DNA of 64,000 nucleotides from Meiothermus sp. (GTDB lineage: Bacteria; Deinococcota; Deinococci; Deinococcales; Thermaceae), in the NCBI RefSeq assembly GCF_026004055.1, contig NZ_BPIJ01000001.1:1240001-1304000 (forward strand). Reading direction: 5' to 3'. Made by a program: the position numbers and the translations under genes. This document shows positions 17,823 to 28,292 of this stretch, piece by piece. Below the pieces are notes generated by a model that made no database searches, was not told the origin of the DNA, and saw only the letters and a list, made by a program, of their open reading frames with translations. Each line of letters opens with the position of its first letter. The first letter of the stretch is position 1.

Positions 17823-18662
17823 TCAGTTTGGGTTGAACGGTCGCTGTAAAACCTCGGAGCGGTGTTGCAGTTGTCTGAGTGAGTAGTCCACAAAATCCTC
17901 TTCATAAATGTCGAAAGGCATAGGTTGATGGGCTGCAAAAACTTCCCGCACTATACCGATCGCGGCCGGAATCAGTTCACTCAGCACATCTTCTAGTGCT
18001 TCTTTGGCTTGGGGATAATCAAACAGCAACTTACTCAGTTTATGCAGGCCAAATGCGATATGACGCCCCTCATCTGCTTGAATATAGCTCAGCCCTTTAC
18101 GCAAGCCAGGCATTAGGTTTTGCTTTTCCAACACCTCTTTATAGGCGCGATACCCCGTCTCGGCCAGCACACCTTCTACAATCAGATTATAAGTACCCAA
18201 AGCCCGAACTTCGGCAACCGCAGAGGAATCGATCTGAAGTGCGTTCATGGCCTGAGGCAGAGCCTGATAGAAGATTTGCTTCCAGGATTCAACATGCAAC
18301 AGCGCCAGTTCGGGTGTGCCACCTACCACCTTCCGGTGAAAGTGGTCGAAAAACTCTGCGTGTTTGGCTTCTTCAAAAGTCCAGGTCGCTACGTAAAGGG
18401 CCTCGTCGAAGCTGCCGTTTCGAGTTACGTGGAGTAAATAGGGTGCCAGATCCAGGGTAACGGCCTCTTCTCCGCCCACAAATAGCGCAGATAGCTGCAG
18501 GAGTACATTTTGCTGGTCTGTGCTTAGGCGGTTCCAGTCCTGGCGATCCTGGCTAAAATCGAGATCCTGCGGATTCCAAAAGTTTCGCTTGGACTTGTGG
18601 TACAAACCGACCACAAAGTCGTCCTCGAGCCGCCCCGGCTGGTTGGTGGCAAACTTTCGCAC
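17823..18662 (-). CDS. R2-like ligand-binding oxidase (R2lox)
   Basis: The 279-residue ferritin-like protein has all metal ligands of R2lox: E65 in GGEEAV, E98 and H101 in FEEAKHAEF, E163 in VEGVLAETGY, and E198 and H201 in ADEGRHIAFG. V68 and Y158 fall at the positions that form the valine-tyrosine ether cross-link in the Geobacillus enzyme (constant offset of four residues from its numbering). R2lox proteins hold a Mn/Fe cofactor and a bound fatty-acid-like ligand; their physiological reaction is unknown. It is not a ribonucleotide reductase subunit. The GTG start at 18662 lies 6 nt after TAGAAT, so it is leaderless. Confidence 0.88.
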   Translation of the reverse strand: MRKFATNQPGRLEDDFVVGLYHKSKRNFWNPQDLDFSQDRQDWNRLSTDQQNVLLQLSALFVGGEEAVTLDLAPYLLHVTRNGSFDEALYVATWTFEEAKHAEFFDHFHRKVVGGTPELALLHVESWKQIFYQALPQAMNALQIDSSAVAEVRALGTYNLIVEGVLAETGYRAYKEVLEKQNLMPGLRKGLSYIQADEGRHIAFGLHKLSKLLFDYPQAKEALEDVLSELIPAAIGIVREVFAAHQPMPFDIYEEDFVDYSLRQLQHRSEVLQRPFNPN

Positions 18663-18750
18663 ACTGCAATTCTAGCAAGCAGTTGGCCCATGGCCCTTGT
18701 GAAACCAACAACAGAGGGCAGGGGCAAGCCCCCGCCCTCGGCTGGCTTAC

Positions 18751-19221
18751 TTAGTGCTGGTGTCCGTGCGCGCTGTGGGCGTGGCCGTGCTCGAGCTCTT
18801 CCGGCGTTGCAGGCCGTATGGCCGTGAGGGTGACATCGAAGTCCAGGGTCTCGCCTGCTAGGGCGTGGTTGAAGTCGATGGTTACCTCGTTGCCGTCTAC
18901 GTTCAGTACCGTAAAGGGCATGGGGTTGCCCTGGGGGTCTTCGGCGTAGAACATGGCCCCTTCCTCGAGTTCGGCATCCGGCGGAAAGGCCTCGCGCGGA
19001 ACCACCTGAACGCCCTCGGGGTCATACACGCCGTAACCCTTTTCGGGCGACACCGAGACCACCACCCGCTCACCGGCGGCCTTACCTTCCAGGGCTTCTT
19101 CCAAACCCGTCACGATGTTGCGGTGTCCGTGTAGATAATCCAACTCACCCTGGTCGATGAGCTCGCCATCCACATGCAGCGTGTAGCGAATGGTCACAAC
19201 CTGGCCTTTGCTTGCAGTCAT
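18751..19221 (-). CDS. slyD: FKBP-type peptidyl-prolyl isomerase, SlyD-like
   Basis: SlyD is a folding helper with an FKBP domain interrupted by the insert-in-flap chaperone domain. Here the FKBP halves (VVTIRYTLHVDGELIDQG, NIVTGLEEALEGKAAGE and the C-terminal FNHALAGETLDFDVTL) flank an insert from about residue 70 to 120. The tail is His-rich (HGHAHSAHGHQH) and should bind nickel or other metals. I take the ATG at 19221 (156 residues) with a purine-rich site upstream; the frame opens 4 codons earlier. It is divergent from the cysteine synthase gene. Confidence 0.92.
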   Translation of the reverse strand: MTASKGQVVTIRYTLHVDGELIDQGELDYLHGHRNIVTGLEEALEGKAAGERVVVSVSPEKGYGVYDPEGVQVVPREAFPPDAELEEGAMFYAEDPQGNPMPFTVLNVDGNEVTIDFNHALAGETLDFDVTLTAIRPATPEELEHGHAHSAHGHQH

Positions 19222-19444
19222 ACTAAACTCCACTCCTCTCCATTCACAGAAACCATTCTTCGTTCCCGCGAGACAGTAAAGTATAAAACATTTGTCTGAA
19301 ACAATCGTAAACCAAATCGGAATATCCGGCCCTTATACGAGCCGAAATTCAGGGCCCCAACCTTATTCTGAACCGTACGATAGCGGCATGGCCCTACACC
19401 ATTGCTTTTGGCCCCAAAACCCGGCCATGCCCTATGCTGTAGAT

Positions 19445-20365
19445 ATGTTCGTAGAAGACGTTATCGGCAAGACCCCTGTGGTAAAGCTCAGACGCCTGGT
19501 AGAGCCTGGTATGGCCGAGGTTTGGGTGAAGCTCGAGGGCAACAACCCCGGCGGCTCCATCAAGGATCGCACCGCCTGGTATCTGATCAAAGACGCCGAG
19601 GAGCGCGGGGTTTTGAAGCCGGGCTCGGGGCAACTGATTGTGGAGCCTACCAGCGGCAACACCGGCATCGGCCTAGCTATGGTCGCGGCCAGCCGGGGCT
19701 ACAAACTGATCCTGACCATGCCGGCCCAGATGTCGGAGGAGCGTAAGCGCATTCTCAAAGCCTATGGGGCCGAGCTGGTGCTAACCGACCCCAGTCGCCG
19801 GATGCTGGCTGCCATCGAGGAAGCCAACCGCATTGTGGCCGAGCGAGGGGCCTTCATGCCCAACCAGTTCGACAACCCGGCCAACCCCAGGGCCCACTAC
19901 GAGACTACCGGCCCGGAAATTTTTGAGCAGATGGAGGGGCGGCTGGATGCTTTCGTGTACGGCTCCGGCACCGGCGGCACGATTATGGGAGTAGGACGGT
20001 ATCTGCGCGAGCGTTTGCCCAACGTACAAATTATTGCCTGCGAACCACGCCGCAGCAACGTGCTTTCGGGGGGCCAGATGGGTTCGCACCAGTTCCAGGG
20101 CATGGGGCCCGGCTTCATCCCCCCCAACCTCGATGTGAAGATGCTGGATCGGGTCATACAGGTTTTGGAGGAAGATGCCTTCCCCCTAGCCAAACCACTG
20201 GCCCGCCAAGAAGGGCTTTTTGTGGGGATGAGCGCTTGTGGCATGATCTGGTCCGCCTTGCAGGTCGCCCGCGAGCTGGGGCCCGGCAAACGGGTGCTAA
20301 CCATTGCCTGCGACTCGGGCATGAAGTACCTCTCGACCCCCTTGTTTGCAGACCCCGAGAACTGA
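19445..20365 (+). CDS. cysK: Cysteine synthase (O-acetylserine sulfhydrylase family)
   Basis: The enzyme makes cysteine from O-acetylserine and sulfide. PLP-binding elements are GNNPGGSIKDRTAWYLI (Schiff-base Lys), EPTSGNTGIGLAM, and GSGTGGTIMGVGRYL, with NQFDNPANPRAHYETTGPEI between them. The ATG at 19445 gives 306 residues, the family size, and lies 6 nt after TATGCT (19433-19438). The open frame extends to 19292, but the added 51 residues have no family counterpart and are upstream of the -10 box. I cannot separate CysK from CysM by eye. CysE at 3332 supplies the substrate. Confidence 0.88.
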   Translation: MFVEDVIGKTPVVKLRRLVEPGMAEVWVKLEGNNPGGSIKDRTAWYLIKDAEERGVLKPGSGQLIVEPTSGNTGIGLAMVAASRGYKLILTMPAQMSEERKRILKAYGAELVLTDPSRRMLAAIEEANRIVAERGAFMPNQFDNPANPRAHYETTGPEIFEQMEGRLDAFVYGSGTGGTIMGVGRYLRERLPNVQIIACEPRRSNVLSGGQMGSHQFQGMGPGFIPPNLDVKMLDRVIQVLEEDAFPLAKPLARQEGLFVGMSACGMIWSALQVARELGPGKRVLTIACDSGMKYLSTPLFADPEN

Positions 20366-20551
20366 TGCTGAGGAGAGTAACAAGGGTGTATCTGGGCAAA
20401 GTCGGCAAGCGCTTTAATCGTGCGTTAGCGCCTTGGGCTTAGGGGCCTTGCAGGCTACACTTATGACCAGGTGCCTCCCATCTATGTCTGTCGTAGGCCG
20501 CCCTGGGGTATTGAAGGTGGTTGGCGACCGGGCTAACGTGGAGTGACTTCG

Positions 20552-21871
20552 ATGGCTAAAGCTTCGATTCAATATCGCTGTATAGAGTGCGGCTACAAGT
20601 CGGTGAAGGCACTGGGGCGTTGTCCCAACTGCGGAGCCTGGGACAGCTTTAAAGAGGAAGAGCCTGGGTTCAAGCCGGGCACAGTAGCGGGCAAGGGGGG
20701 CCTGGTGCGGTCTCGTCCGCTTCCCAACCCCGCCGCCCTCACCCGTTTGGGGGATGTGCCAGAAGGGGGGGAGGTACGTTTCTCGAGCCAGATCGGCGAA
20801 CTCGACCGGGTGCTGGGGGGCGGGTTTGTACCGGGCGAGGTGCTGCTGCTGGGCGGAGAACCGGGGGTGGGCAAGAGCACACTACTGCTGCAAGTGGCTC
20901 AGAAAATGCTCGAGCAAGGCAAGCGGGTGGTTTATCTGGCGGGCGAGGAATCGCCGGGGCAGATCCGCCTGCGGGCTCAGCGTTTAGGTGTCTCGGGAGC
21001 GCTCGAGCTGCTGCGGGAAACAGAGCTGGAGGCCATGCTGGCCACCCTCGAGGCCAGTCCGCCGGATTTTTTGGTGGTGGACTCCATCCAAACCCTGCAA
21101 ACCACCGCCGCTGCGGGGTCGCTGGTGGCCGTGCGCGACGCCACGGCGGCTCTGACCCGCTTTGCCAAACATCACCTGGTCACCACTCTTCTGGTGGGGC
21201 ACGTCACCAAGGAGGGCATCGTGGCCGGGCCCAAGGTGATCGAGCACGTGGTGGACGCCACCTTGTATCTGGAAACGGCCGGCAACTTCCGCGTTCTACG
21301 CTCCAGCAAAAACCGCTTCGGGCCGGTGGGTGAGATGGGGGTTTTCACCATGGTGCACGAGGGCATGGAGGAGGTGGCCAACCCCTCGGCCGCTTTTCTG
21401 GCTGAGCGTCCGGTGGGGGCGCCGGGCTCGGTGGTGGCCCTCAGCCTTTCGGGCGAGCGGGCCCTGGCCCTAGAGGTACAGGCCCTGGCCGCCCGTACCC
21501 CATTTCCGGCCCCCCGCCGGGTTTCGCAAGGGCTGGACAGCCGCCGGGTAGACGTGGTGCTGGCAGTACTGGAGCGCCGGCTCAACCTACCCCTAGGCAA
21601 CCTAGATATCTACGTCAACCTGGCCGGAGGGCTGCGGGTTTTTGATCCGGGGTTGGATTTGGCAGTGGGGCTGGCGGTGTATTCTGCTGTGGTGGGCCGC
21701 TCTCTTCCCCAGGACGTAGCTGTGGTGGGCGAGGTAGGGCTGGCCGGGGAATTGCGCAGTGTGGAGGGTCTCGAGCGCCGGCTGCGCGAAGGCCAGCGGG
21801 CGGGCTTTGGGCGTTTGGTACACCCCCCTCAGTTCAGGACGCTGGAAGCGGCGGTGAGTCGATTTTTATGA
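20552..21871 (+). CDS. radA: DNA repair protein RadA
   Basis: RadA (Sms) is a RecA-like branch-migration helicase in recombination repair. The order of domains is complete: N-terminal C4 zinc finger ([21 protein letters not shown]), Walker [11 protein letters not shown], Walker [10 protein letters not shown], the RadA signature KNRFGPVGE, and a C-terminal Lon-like domain ([33 protein letters not shown]). The ATG at 20552 has GGAG 8 nt upstream, better than the in-frame GTG at 20543. The stop overlaps the next gene by 4 nt. Confidence 0.95.
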   Translation: MAKASIQYRCIECGYKSVKALGRCPNCGAWDSFKEEEPGFKPGTVAGKGGLVRSRPLPNPAALTRLGDVPEGGEVRFSSQIGELDRVLGGGFVPGEVLLLGGEPGVGKSTLLLQVAQKMLEQGKRVVYLAGEESPGQIRLRAQRLGVSGALELLRETELEAMLATLEASPPDFLVVDSIQTLQTTAAAGSLVAVRDATAALTRFAKHHLVTTLLVGHVTKEGIVAGPKVIEHVVDATLYLETAGNFRVLRSSKNRFGPVGEMGVFTMVHEGMEEVANPSAAFLAERPVGAPGSVVALSLSGERALALEVQALAARTPFPAPRRVSQGLDSRRVDVVLAVLERRLNLPLGNLDIYVNLAGGLRVFDPGLDLAVGLAVYSAVVGRSLPQDVAVVGEVGLAGELRSVEGLERRLREGQRAGFGRLVHPPQFRTLEAAVSRFL

Positions 21872-22935
21872 GTGCCATGCGTTGGGGTTTATATGCCTTG
21901 TTTGCCTATCTGGGCTACCGGGTAGGGGTCTGGCTCGAGGTCAGCGGTCTCATCGGCACCAGCCCCCTGGGTAGCCTCACCAGCCTGAACCGGCTCTACC
22001 TGGGGGTGGTGGGCCTGCTGGTGGGCTTTTTGCTGGTGCCCCGCCTGGCTTTCTGGATGGAGCGCCGCTGGGAAAACACCCAGGCCTGGCTCAAGCGCCT
22101 GCCGCCCGAGATTCCGGTGGCCATCACGGTAGCCTCCGGCCTGGGCCTGTTGCTGGCTGTTTTGCTGACCAACCTGCTAAACCAGATTCCGGGGTTTTCT
22201 GCCATTCACTCCCTGATCATCGCCGCCGTACTGGTCGGCTCACTCTCGGCCTTCGCCATTGCCAACCGCGACTACTTCCGGCCGGCCCGCCCGCCCGCCC
22301 ACCCCACCAAGCCCCGGGGCGGCAAGGTGCTCGATACCTCGGTGTTGATCGATGGCCGCATCGGGGACATTGCCGAGATGGGTTTTTTGGAAGGCCCGCT
22401 GTTTGTACCCAAGCAGGTTCTGCGTGAACTGCAACAGTTCGCCGACGCCTCGGATGCGCAAAAAAGGGCCAAAGGCCGCCGGGGCCTGGACACCCTCGAG
22501 CGCCTCAAGCTAAGCGTGGGCCTCGAGGTACTCGACACCGCCGAATCCAGCGAGCCTGTAGACGATCAGATCCTGGCCGAAGCCAAAAAGCTAGGGGCGG
22601 CACTGGTCACCAACGACCACGCCCTGGCCCAGCTTTCCCGCATCTATGGGGTCAAGACCCTCTCGGTACAGGCCCTGGCCTCCGCCTTGCGGGCCCCCCT
22701 CCAGCAGGGCGATACCCTGAGCATTACCATCGTCAAGGAAGGCAAGGAGCCCGGCCAGGGGGTGGGCTACCTGGAGGATGGCACCATGGTGGTAGTAGAC
22801 GACGCCATCCCCTTCAAAGGAAAGGAAGTGGGGGTCGTCATTACCCAGTCCATCCAGACCCAGGTAGGTCGCTTGCTCTTTGGCAAGCTGCAGTCCGAAG
22901 AAATCCCCCGCCCAGCCTCCAAAACCGAGCGCTGA
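21868..22935 (+). CDS. Membrane-bound PIN-TRAM domain protein (YacL-like)
   Basis: The 355-residue protein has four hydrophobic segments in the first 135 residues. A PIN domain follows ([15 protein letters not shown] with the first Asp, [24 protein letters not shown] with the others). Then comes a TRAM-type RNA-binding domain ([43 protein letters not shown]). This is the YacL-type layout conserved next to radA in many bacteria, and the start overlaps radA by 4 nt. PIN domains are usually metal-dependent RNases; the target in this family is not established. Confidence 0.9.
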   Translation: MSAMRWGLYALFAYLGYRVGVWLEVSGLIGTSPLGSLTSLNRLYLGVVGLLVGFLLVPRLAFWMERRWENTQAWLKRLPPEIPVAITVASGLGLLLAVLLTNLLNQIPGFSAIHSLIIAAVLVGSLSAFAIANRDYFRPARPPAHPTKPRGGKVLDTSVLIDGRIGDIAEMGFLEGPLFVPKQVLRELQQFADASDAQKRAKGRRGLDTLERLKLSVGLEVLDTAESSEPVDDQILAEAKKLGAALVTNDHALAQLSRIYGVKTLSVQALASALRAPLQQGDTLSITIVKEGKEPGQGVGYLEDGTMVVVDDAIPFKGKEVGVVITQSIQTQVGRLLFGKLQSEEIPRPASKTER

Positions 22936-22982
22936 CGATAGCACCCCAGCGGTCTGGTAAGCTACGCTACCCTAGACAGATT

Positions 22983-23017
22983 AGAGCGCTCTTCACAAAC
23001 ATCGAGCCATCGGGGAC
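22983..23017. repeat. Short dispersed repeat C, copy 1
   Basis: A block of about 36 bp beginning TAGAGCGCTCTTCAC and ending CATCGGGGACTA recurs at 27549-27584 with one mismatch. In both places it directly precedes an inverted-repeat element. A fragment of a family A end (GGTCTGGTAA) lies just upstream, near 22951. The 22936-23214 gap holds only these repeats. Confidence 0.65.
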
Positions 23018-23217
23018 TAATACCGAATTCAAAAAGATACTCTTCAAAACCAAAAACCCAGAGGCTATCTTTTTGAATCCTAGAGCACACCCCTCCCTGA
23101 CGGTCGGCGAAAAAAACGTCTCCCTTCCAAGGGGCGGTATCGCCCTCCGCTAGGCGGATAACTTCGGTCGGGGTAGTTCGTCACCGAATGGTGACGAACT
23201 ACCCGAATCTGGTATTA
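23018..23217. repeat. Short inverted-repeat element, family B, long copy 2
   Basis: Ends TAATACCGAATTC and CGAATCTGGTATTA form imperfect terminal inverted repeats. The content is the reverse complement of 6696-6893 with few changes, including the extra segment with GGAAGGGAGACG absent from the short copies. The right end contains the stop codon of murA. Confidence 0.75.
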
Positions 23218-24498
23218 GTCGGCAGCCAGGGCCAGCTCGGGCGCTTTGAGCCCTACCTGGGCGCCCAGGCTCCGCAGGCGGTTTTCGATATCGTCGTAGC
23301 CACGCTCGATGTACTGCATGCCGGTGATATGGCTCTCGCCCTCGGCGGCCAGGGCCGCGATGATCAGGCCCCCTCCGGCACGGATGTCGCGGGCTTCCAC
23401 CGCAGCACCGGTGAGCTGGCGGCCCTGGATCACCAGGGTACGGTCTTTGAGGGTCACGTCGGCTCCCATACGGGCCAGCTCGCTGGCGTGGGTGAAGCGG
23501 TCGGGATAGACCCGGTCGGAGACCAGCGAGGTGCCGTGTACGGTGGCCAGGTAGGCCGCAGCGGGGGGTTGCAGGTCGGTAATGAAACCGGGGTATTCGC
23601 GGGCCTCGAGGTTGAAAGGTTGGGGATGGGCGGTGGCTTCCAGGCGGATCCAGTCTTTGCCGGTGGTGATGTGGTGGCCCGACTGGATCAGCTTGTCCAG
23701 CACAGCATCCATGTGGAAAGGCTCCACGTGGGTCAGGGTAATGGAGCCCCGGGTGGCAGCGGCAGCAAACAGGTAGGTGCCGGCTTCGATGCGGTCGGGA
23801 ATGACGCTATAGCGCCCGCCCCGCAGGCTGGACTTGCCCTTGATGTGCAAGATGCTGCTGCCGATGCCCTTGACTTCGGCCCCCATCATGGTGAGGAAGT
23901 TGCACAAGTCCACAATCTCGGGCTCCTGTGGGGTGTTGACCAGCACGGCCTCGCCCCCCAGGGCCGCGGCCATCAGGGCTTGCTCGGTGCCGCCTAGGGT
24001 AGGCAGGTCGTAGACTACGCGGCCCGAGGCCGGTTTGTGACGGCGGGCGGTGTAGGCCACGCCCTGTTCGGTAATCTCGGTGGTGACTTCGAACCCCAGG
24101 CCGCGCAGGGCCTTGATATGCTGATCGACCGGGCGCTCGGCGAAATTGCAGCCCCCCGGCAGCGGCACGGTGCCCTCCCCGGCCCGCGCAGCCAGAGCGC
24201 CCAGCACGTTGAAGCTGGCCCGCATCTTGCTGACCAGTTCGAAGGGGGCCTGAGTGGAGAGAATTTCGGGCGTATGGAGGTGTAGGGTGCGACCTTCCCA
24301 GGCATGGCGGGTGCCCAGATGGCCCAAAAGCTCGAGCAAGACGTCAATGTCGCGCAGGCGCGGCACCTCGGTAAGGGTCACCGGCTCGGCCGTAAGAATA
24401 CTGGCTGCCATGAGCTTGAGGGCTGAATTCTTGGCCGGAAAAATGCGAATTTCACCGCTGAGTGGGATACCACCGCGGATAATAAGGGTTCGATCCAT
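23215..24498 (-). CDS. murA: UDP-N-acetylglucosamine 1-carboxyvinyltransferase
   Basis: MurA performs the first committed step of peptidoglycan synthesis. The protein has PAKNSALKLMAAS (substrate Lys-Asn), GGCNFAERPVDQHIKALRGLG with the catalytic Cys, and YPGFITDLQPPAAA with the general-base Asp. The Cys loop reads CNFAERP instead of the more common C-x-IGARP, so fosfomycin sensitivity cannot be assumed. ATG at 24498 has a GGGAG site about 12 nt upstream; ATG at 24510 and GTG at 24540 are alternatives. The TAA stop codon lies within the terminal repeat of a family B element. Confidence 0.92.
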   Translation of the reverse strand: MDRTLIIRGGIPLSGEIRIFPAKNSALKLMAASILTAEPVTLTEVPRLRDIDVLLELLGHLGTRHAWEGRTLHLHTPEILSTQAPFELVSKMRASFNVLGALAARAGEGTVPLPGGCNFAERPVDQHIKALRGLGFEVTTEITEQGVAYTARRHKPASGRVVYDLPTLGGTEQALMAAALGGEAVLVNTPQEPEIVDLCNFLTMMGAEVKGIGSSILHIKGKSSLRGGRYSVIPDRIEAGTYLFAAAATRGSITLTHVEPFHMDAVLDKLIQSGHHITTGKDWIRLEATAHPQPFNLEAREYPGFITDLQPPAAAYLATVHGTSLVSDRVYPDRFTHASELARMGADVTLKDRTLVIQGRQLTGAAVEARDIRAGGGLIIAALAAEGESHITGMQYIERGYDDIENRLRSLGAQVGLKAPELALAAD

Positions 24499-24526
24499 AT
24501 AAGCGCTCATCTCCCGGTCGTTGTTC

Positions 24527-24661
24527 GAGTATCGTTGCACAAGTTACACATGATACTCACTATGAGCATAGTAAGTTAGAACCTTGTTGTCAAGCACAGG
24601 TGTAACGTGCTAAAGTTTAGTCAGAAACGCATACGAGTATTACACCGTTACCCTACTCGTA
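24527..24661. promoter_or_regulatory. Putative operator region between murA and the RHH regulator
   Basis: Several repeats are visible: GAGTATC (24527-24533) with GATACTC (24552-24558), a palindrome ACTATG-AG-CATAGT (24559-24572), and TACGAGTA (24632-24639) with TACTCGTA (24654-24661). The repeated GAGTAT/ATACTC half-sites suit a ribbon-helix-helix repressor, and one is encoded immediately downstream. This is inference from position and symmetry only. Confidence 0.4.
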
Positions 24662-24682
24662 CAGCAGTTCGGCTTGGCGGTT

Positions 24683-24904
24683 ATGCCTAAAAAAGAAAAA
24701 AAACGTTTGCAGGTGGTCATTAGTGATGATCAGGACGCGCTCCTGACCAAGCTGGCCTATGAGCTGTCCAGCCCCGAGCAACTGGTGTCTAAGTCGGAGG
24801 TGGTGCGCCTGGCCATCGAAAAGCTAGCCGATGGCCTGGAAGAAGGTCAGCAGAAAGCGCAACTCAAGGAGCTTTTGAAGCGGCTCGAGGACGAAGAGGA
24901 GTAA
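24683..24904 (+). CDS. Ribbon-helix-helix (CopG/Arc-like) DNA-binding protein
   Basis: The 73-residue product has a basic start (MPKKEKKRLQVVISDDQD), a predicted short beta strand and then two helices (ALLTKLAYELS and KSEVVRLAIEKLADGL). That is the shape of a ribbon-helix-helix dimer that contacts DNA with its strands. The tail is a charged helix (KAQLKELLKRLEDEEE). The gene is divergent from murA and follows a cluster of inverted half-sites at 24527-24661 that it may bind. ATG at 24683 is favoured over the TTG at 24674. No toxin partner is adjacent, so an antitoxin role is unlikely. Confidence 0.7.
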   Translation: MPKKEKKRLQVVISDDQDALLTKLAYELSSPEQLVSKSEVVRLAIEKLADGLEEGQQKAQLKELLKRLEDEEE

Positions 24905-24945
24905 GAGCGGTTCACACGAATAGTCCCTACAGGGCGGAAACAACA

Positions 24946-26707
<1,762 letters not shown>

Positions 26708-26711
<4 letters not shown>

Positions 26712-27550
26712 AAACCGTGCTCATCACTGGCGCCTCTACCGGTATCGGAGAGGCCTGTGCGCTGTGGCTGCAGGATCGGGGCTACCGGGTTTTTGCCGGG
26801 GTACGCCAAATGGCCGATGCGGAGGGCCTGAAACAAAAGTCCAAAGGCGCCCTCACGCCGGTTTTGCTAGATGTGGTGGACGAAACCTCCATCCACGAAG
26901 CCGTGCAGTTTGTCCGCACCCAGGCCTCCCAACTCGACGGCCTGGTGAACAATGCCGGGATTGCGGTGGCGGGGCCGCTCGAGTTTGTGCCCTTGCCGGA
27001 GCTCAGGCGGGTGCTCGAGGTCAATGTGGTGGGGCAGGTGGCCGTCACCCAGGCGTTTTTGCCCCTGCTGCGGGAAGCCAAAGGGCGGGTGGTGCTGATG
27101 AGCTCCATCAGCGGGCGGGTGGCCGCACCCCTGATGGGGCCCTATGCCGCCTCGAAGTTTGCCCTCGAGGCCATTGGCGATGCCCTCAGGCGGGAGCTAG
27201 CACCTTGGGGGATCGAAGTGTCCATCATCGAGCCGGGCAACATCCAGACGCCCATCTGGCGCAAGGGGATCGCCTGGGGAGAGGCGCTCAAACAACAGCT
27301 TTCCCCCAGGGCCATAGAGCTTTACGGCCCTGCTATAGACGGTATCCTGCACTATATCCGGGGCCAGGATGGCAGGGGTTTACACCCCAGCGAAGTGGCT
27401 AGAGTGGTGGAGCAAGCCCTCGCCTCGGCCCGCCCCAAAACTCGCTATGTGGTGGGGCGGGATGCCAAAGCCGGGGCCCTTCTGGCGCGTCTGTTACCTG
27501 ACCGATGGGTGGATCGCTTCATCGCCGGGCGCCGGTTTGGGCCGCAGTAG
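26708..27550 (+). CDS. Short-chain dehydrogenase/reductase
   Basis: The classical SDR of 280 residues has the cofactor loop TGASTGIGEA, LVNNAGIAVAG, catalytic Ser in VLMSSISGRVA, and the YAASK tetrad residues in GPYAASKFALEA, followed by IIEPGNIQTPI. R32 after the second strand (FAGVRQ) suggests NADPH. The start is GTG at 26708, overlapping acpS by 4 nt; the same frame is open upstream inside acpS but that is only its alternative frame. Substrate is unknown, and coupling to acpS hints at lipid metabolism. The TAG stop coincides with the beginning of repeat C. Confidence 0.87.
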
Positions 27551-27584
27551 AGCGCTCTTCACAAATATCGAGCCATCGGGGACT
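27549..27584. repeat. Short dispersed repeat C, copy 2
   Basis: Same block as 22983-23017 (TAGAGCGCTCTTCAC to CATCGGGGACTA). It overlaps the SDR stop codon and abuts the TAA that flanks the family A element. Its first 12 bp reappear inverted at about 28275-28286. Confidence 0.65.
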
Positions 27585-27586
27585 AA

Positions 27587-27926
27587 GTGGTCTGGTAACA
27601 AAATACGCAGTATGGGGTTTAGCCTTCAGAACGCGCCGTGTCTCGTAAACCTGGGCCTTCGGTGCCTTGCCTGTACGGTCATGCAAAAAGCACCCCACCC
27701 CGCTTCGCCCCTTTCCTCCCCTACTGCGTAGGGGAGGCCAGGTGGGGTGGCTGACCTAGCCCTTCACGCAGCGGATTGGGGGCCTTGCCTGATACCCTCC
27801 CCCACCCTCCCTACGCGGTAGGGAGGGCGTTTTTAGGCCATCTCGGGGGCCGAAGTGGGATGGAATCTCTACATCGATGTATTCGGTGTGCGGTACATAA
27901 CTTCGGAAATTTAGTTACCAGACCAC
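27587..27926. mobile_element. MITE-like element, family A, copy 2 (340 bp)
   Basis: This is the reverse complement of the element at 8887-9226, with the same length and the same 13-bp ends GTGGTCTGGTAAC / GTTACCAGACCAC. TAA flanks both ends (27584-27586 and 27927-27929), a likely target duplication. Short open frames inside it recur in every copy and are not genes. Confidence 0.8.
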
Positions 27927-28056
27927 TAATACTGGATTCAAAAAGATACTCTTCAAAACCAAAAACCCAGAGGCTATCTTTTTGAATCCTAGAGCACTCC
28001 CTTCGGTCGGGTTAGTTCGTCACCATTCGGTGACGAACTAACCGAATCTGGTATAA
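27927..28056. repeat. Short inverted-repeat element, family B, short copy 3
   Basis: It begins TAATACTGGATTC and ends CGAATCTGGTATAA. The long hairpin built on TTCAAAAAGATA and the GTCACC/GGTGAC hairpin are kept, but the 70-bp middle present in the long copies is missing. It shares its first TAA with the right flank of the family A element. Confidence 0.7.
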
Positions 28057-28204
28057 GAATCTTTTGCCCTGGACAGAGCAGTGGCCGCCGGGAAACTCGA
28101 AACTCAAGCACCCGTGGCCCACGCCCCAGTGCGTAACATGCGTCTGCCAGGGAATGGCTTATGCCATAGCCACAACGTGGCTAACCTGGCCCAGACGCAA
28201 CGCA

Positions 28205-28244
28205 GACAAGCGTGCCTCACCTCGGTGAGGCTCGTCTGCTTGTC
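28205..28244. other. Strong intergenic hairpin
   Basis: GACAAGC (28205-28211) pairs with GCTTGTC (28238-28244), and GCCTCACC (28214-28221) pairs with GGTGAGGC (28224-28231) around a two-base apex. No T-run follows directly on either strand. The remainder of 28057-28292 has no convincing gene. Confidence 0.5.
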
Positions 28245-28292
28245 CCTTCTCGTTTTCGTGGGTGGCCACGTCTGTGAAGAGCGCTGTAGTGC

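Noticed and set aside
17823-18662. Ribonucleotide reductase small subunit
   Set aside because: The Tyr158/Val68 cross-link pair and overall pattern are those of R2lox, and no large subunit gene is nearby.
27776-27985. Small frame beginning MGALPDTLPHPPYAV, also seen at 36748 and (minus strand) 9037
   Set aside because: It occurs because the same MITE-like DNA is present three times; no ribosome binding site and no independent conservation.
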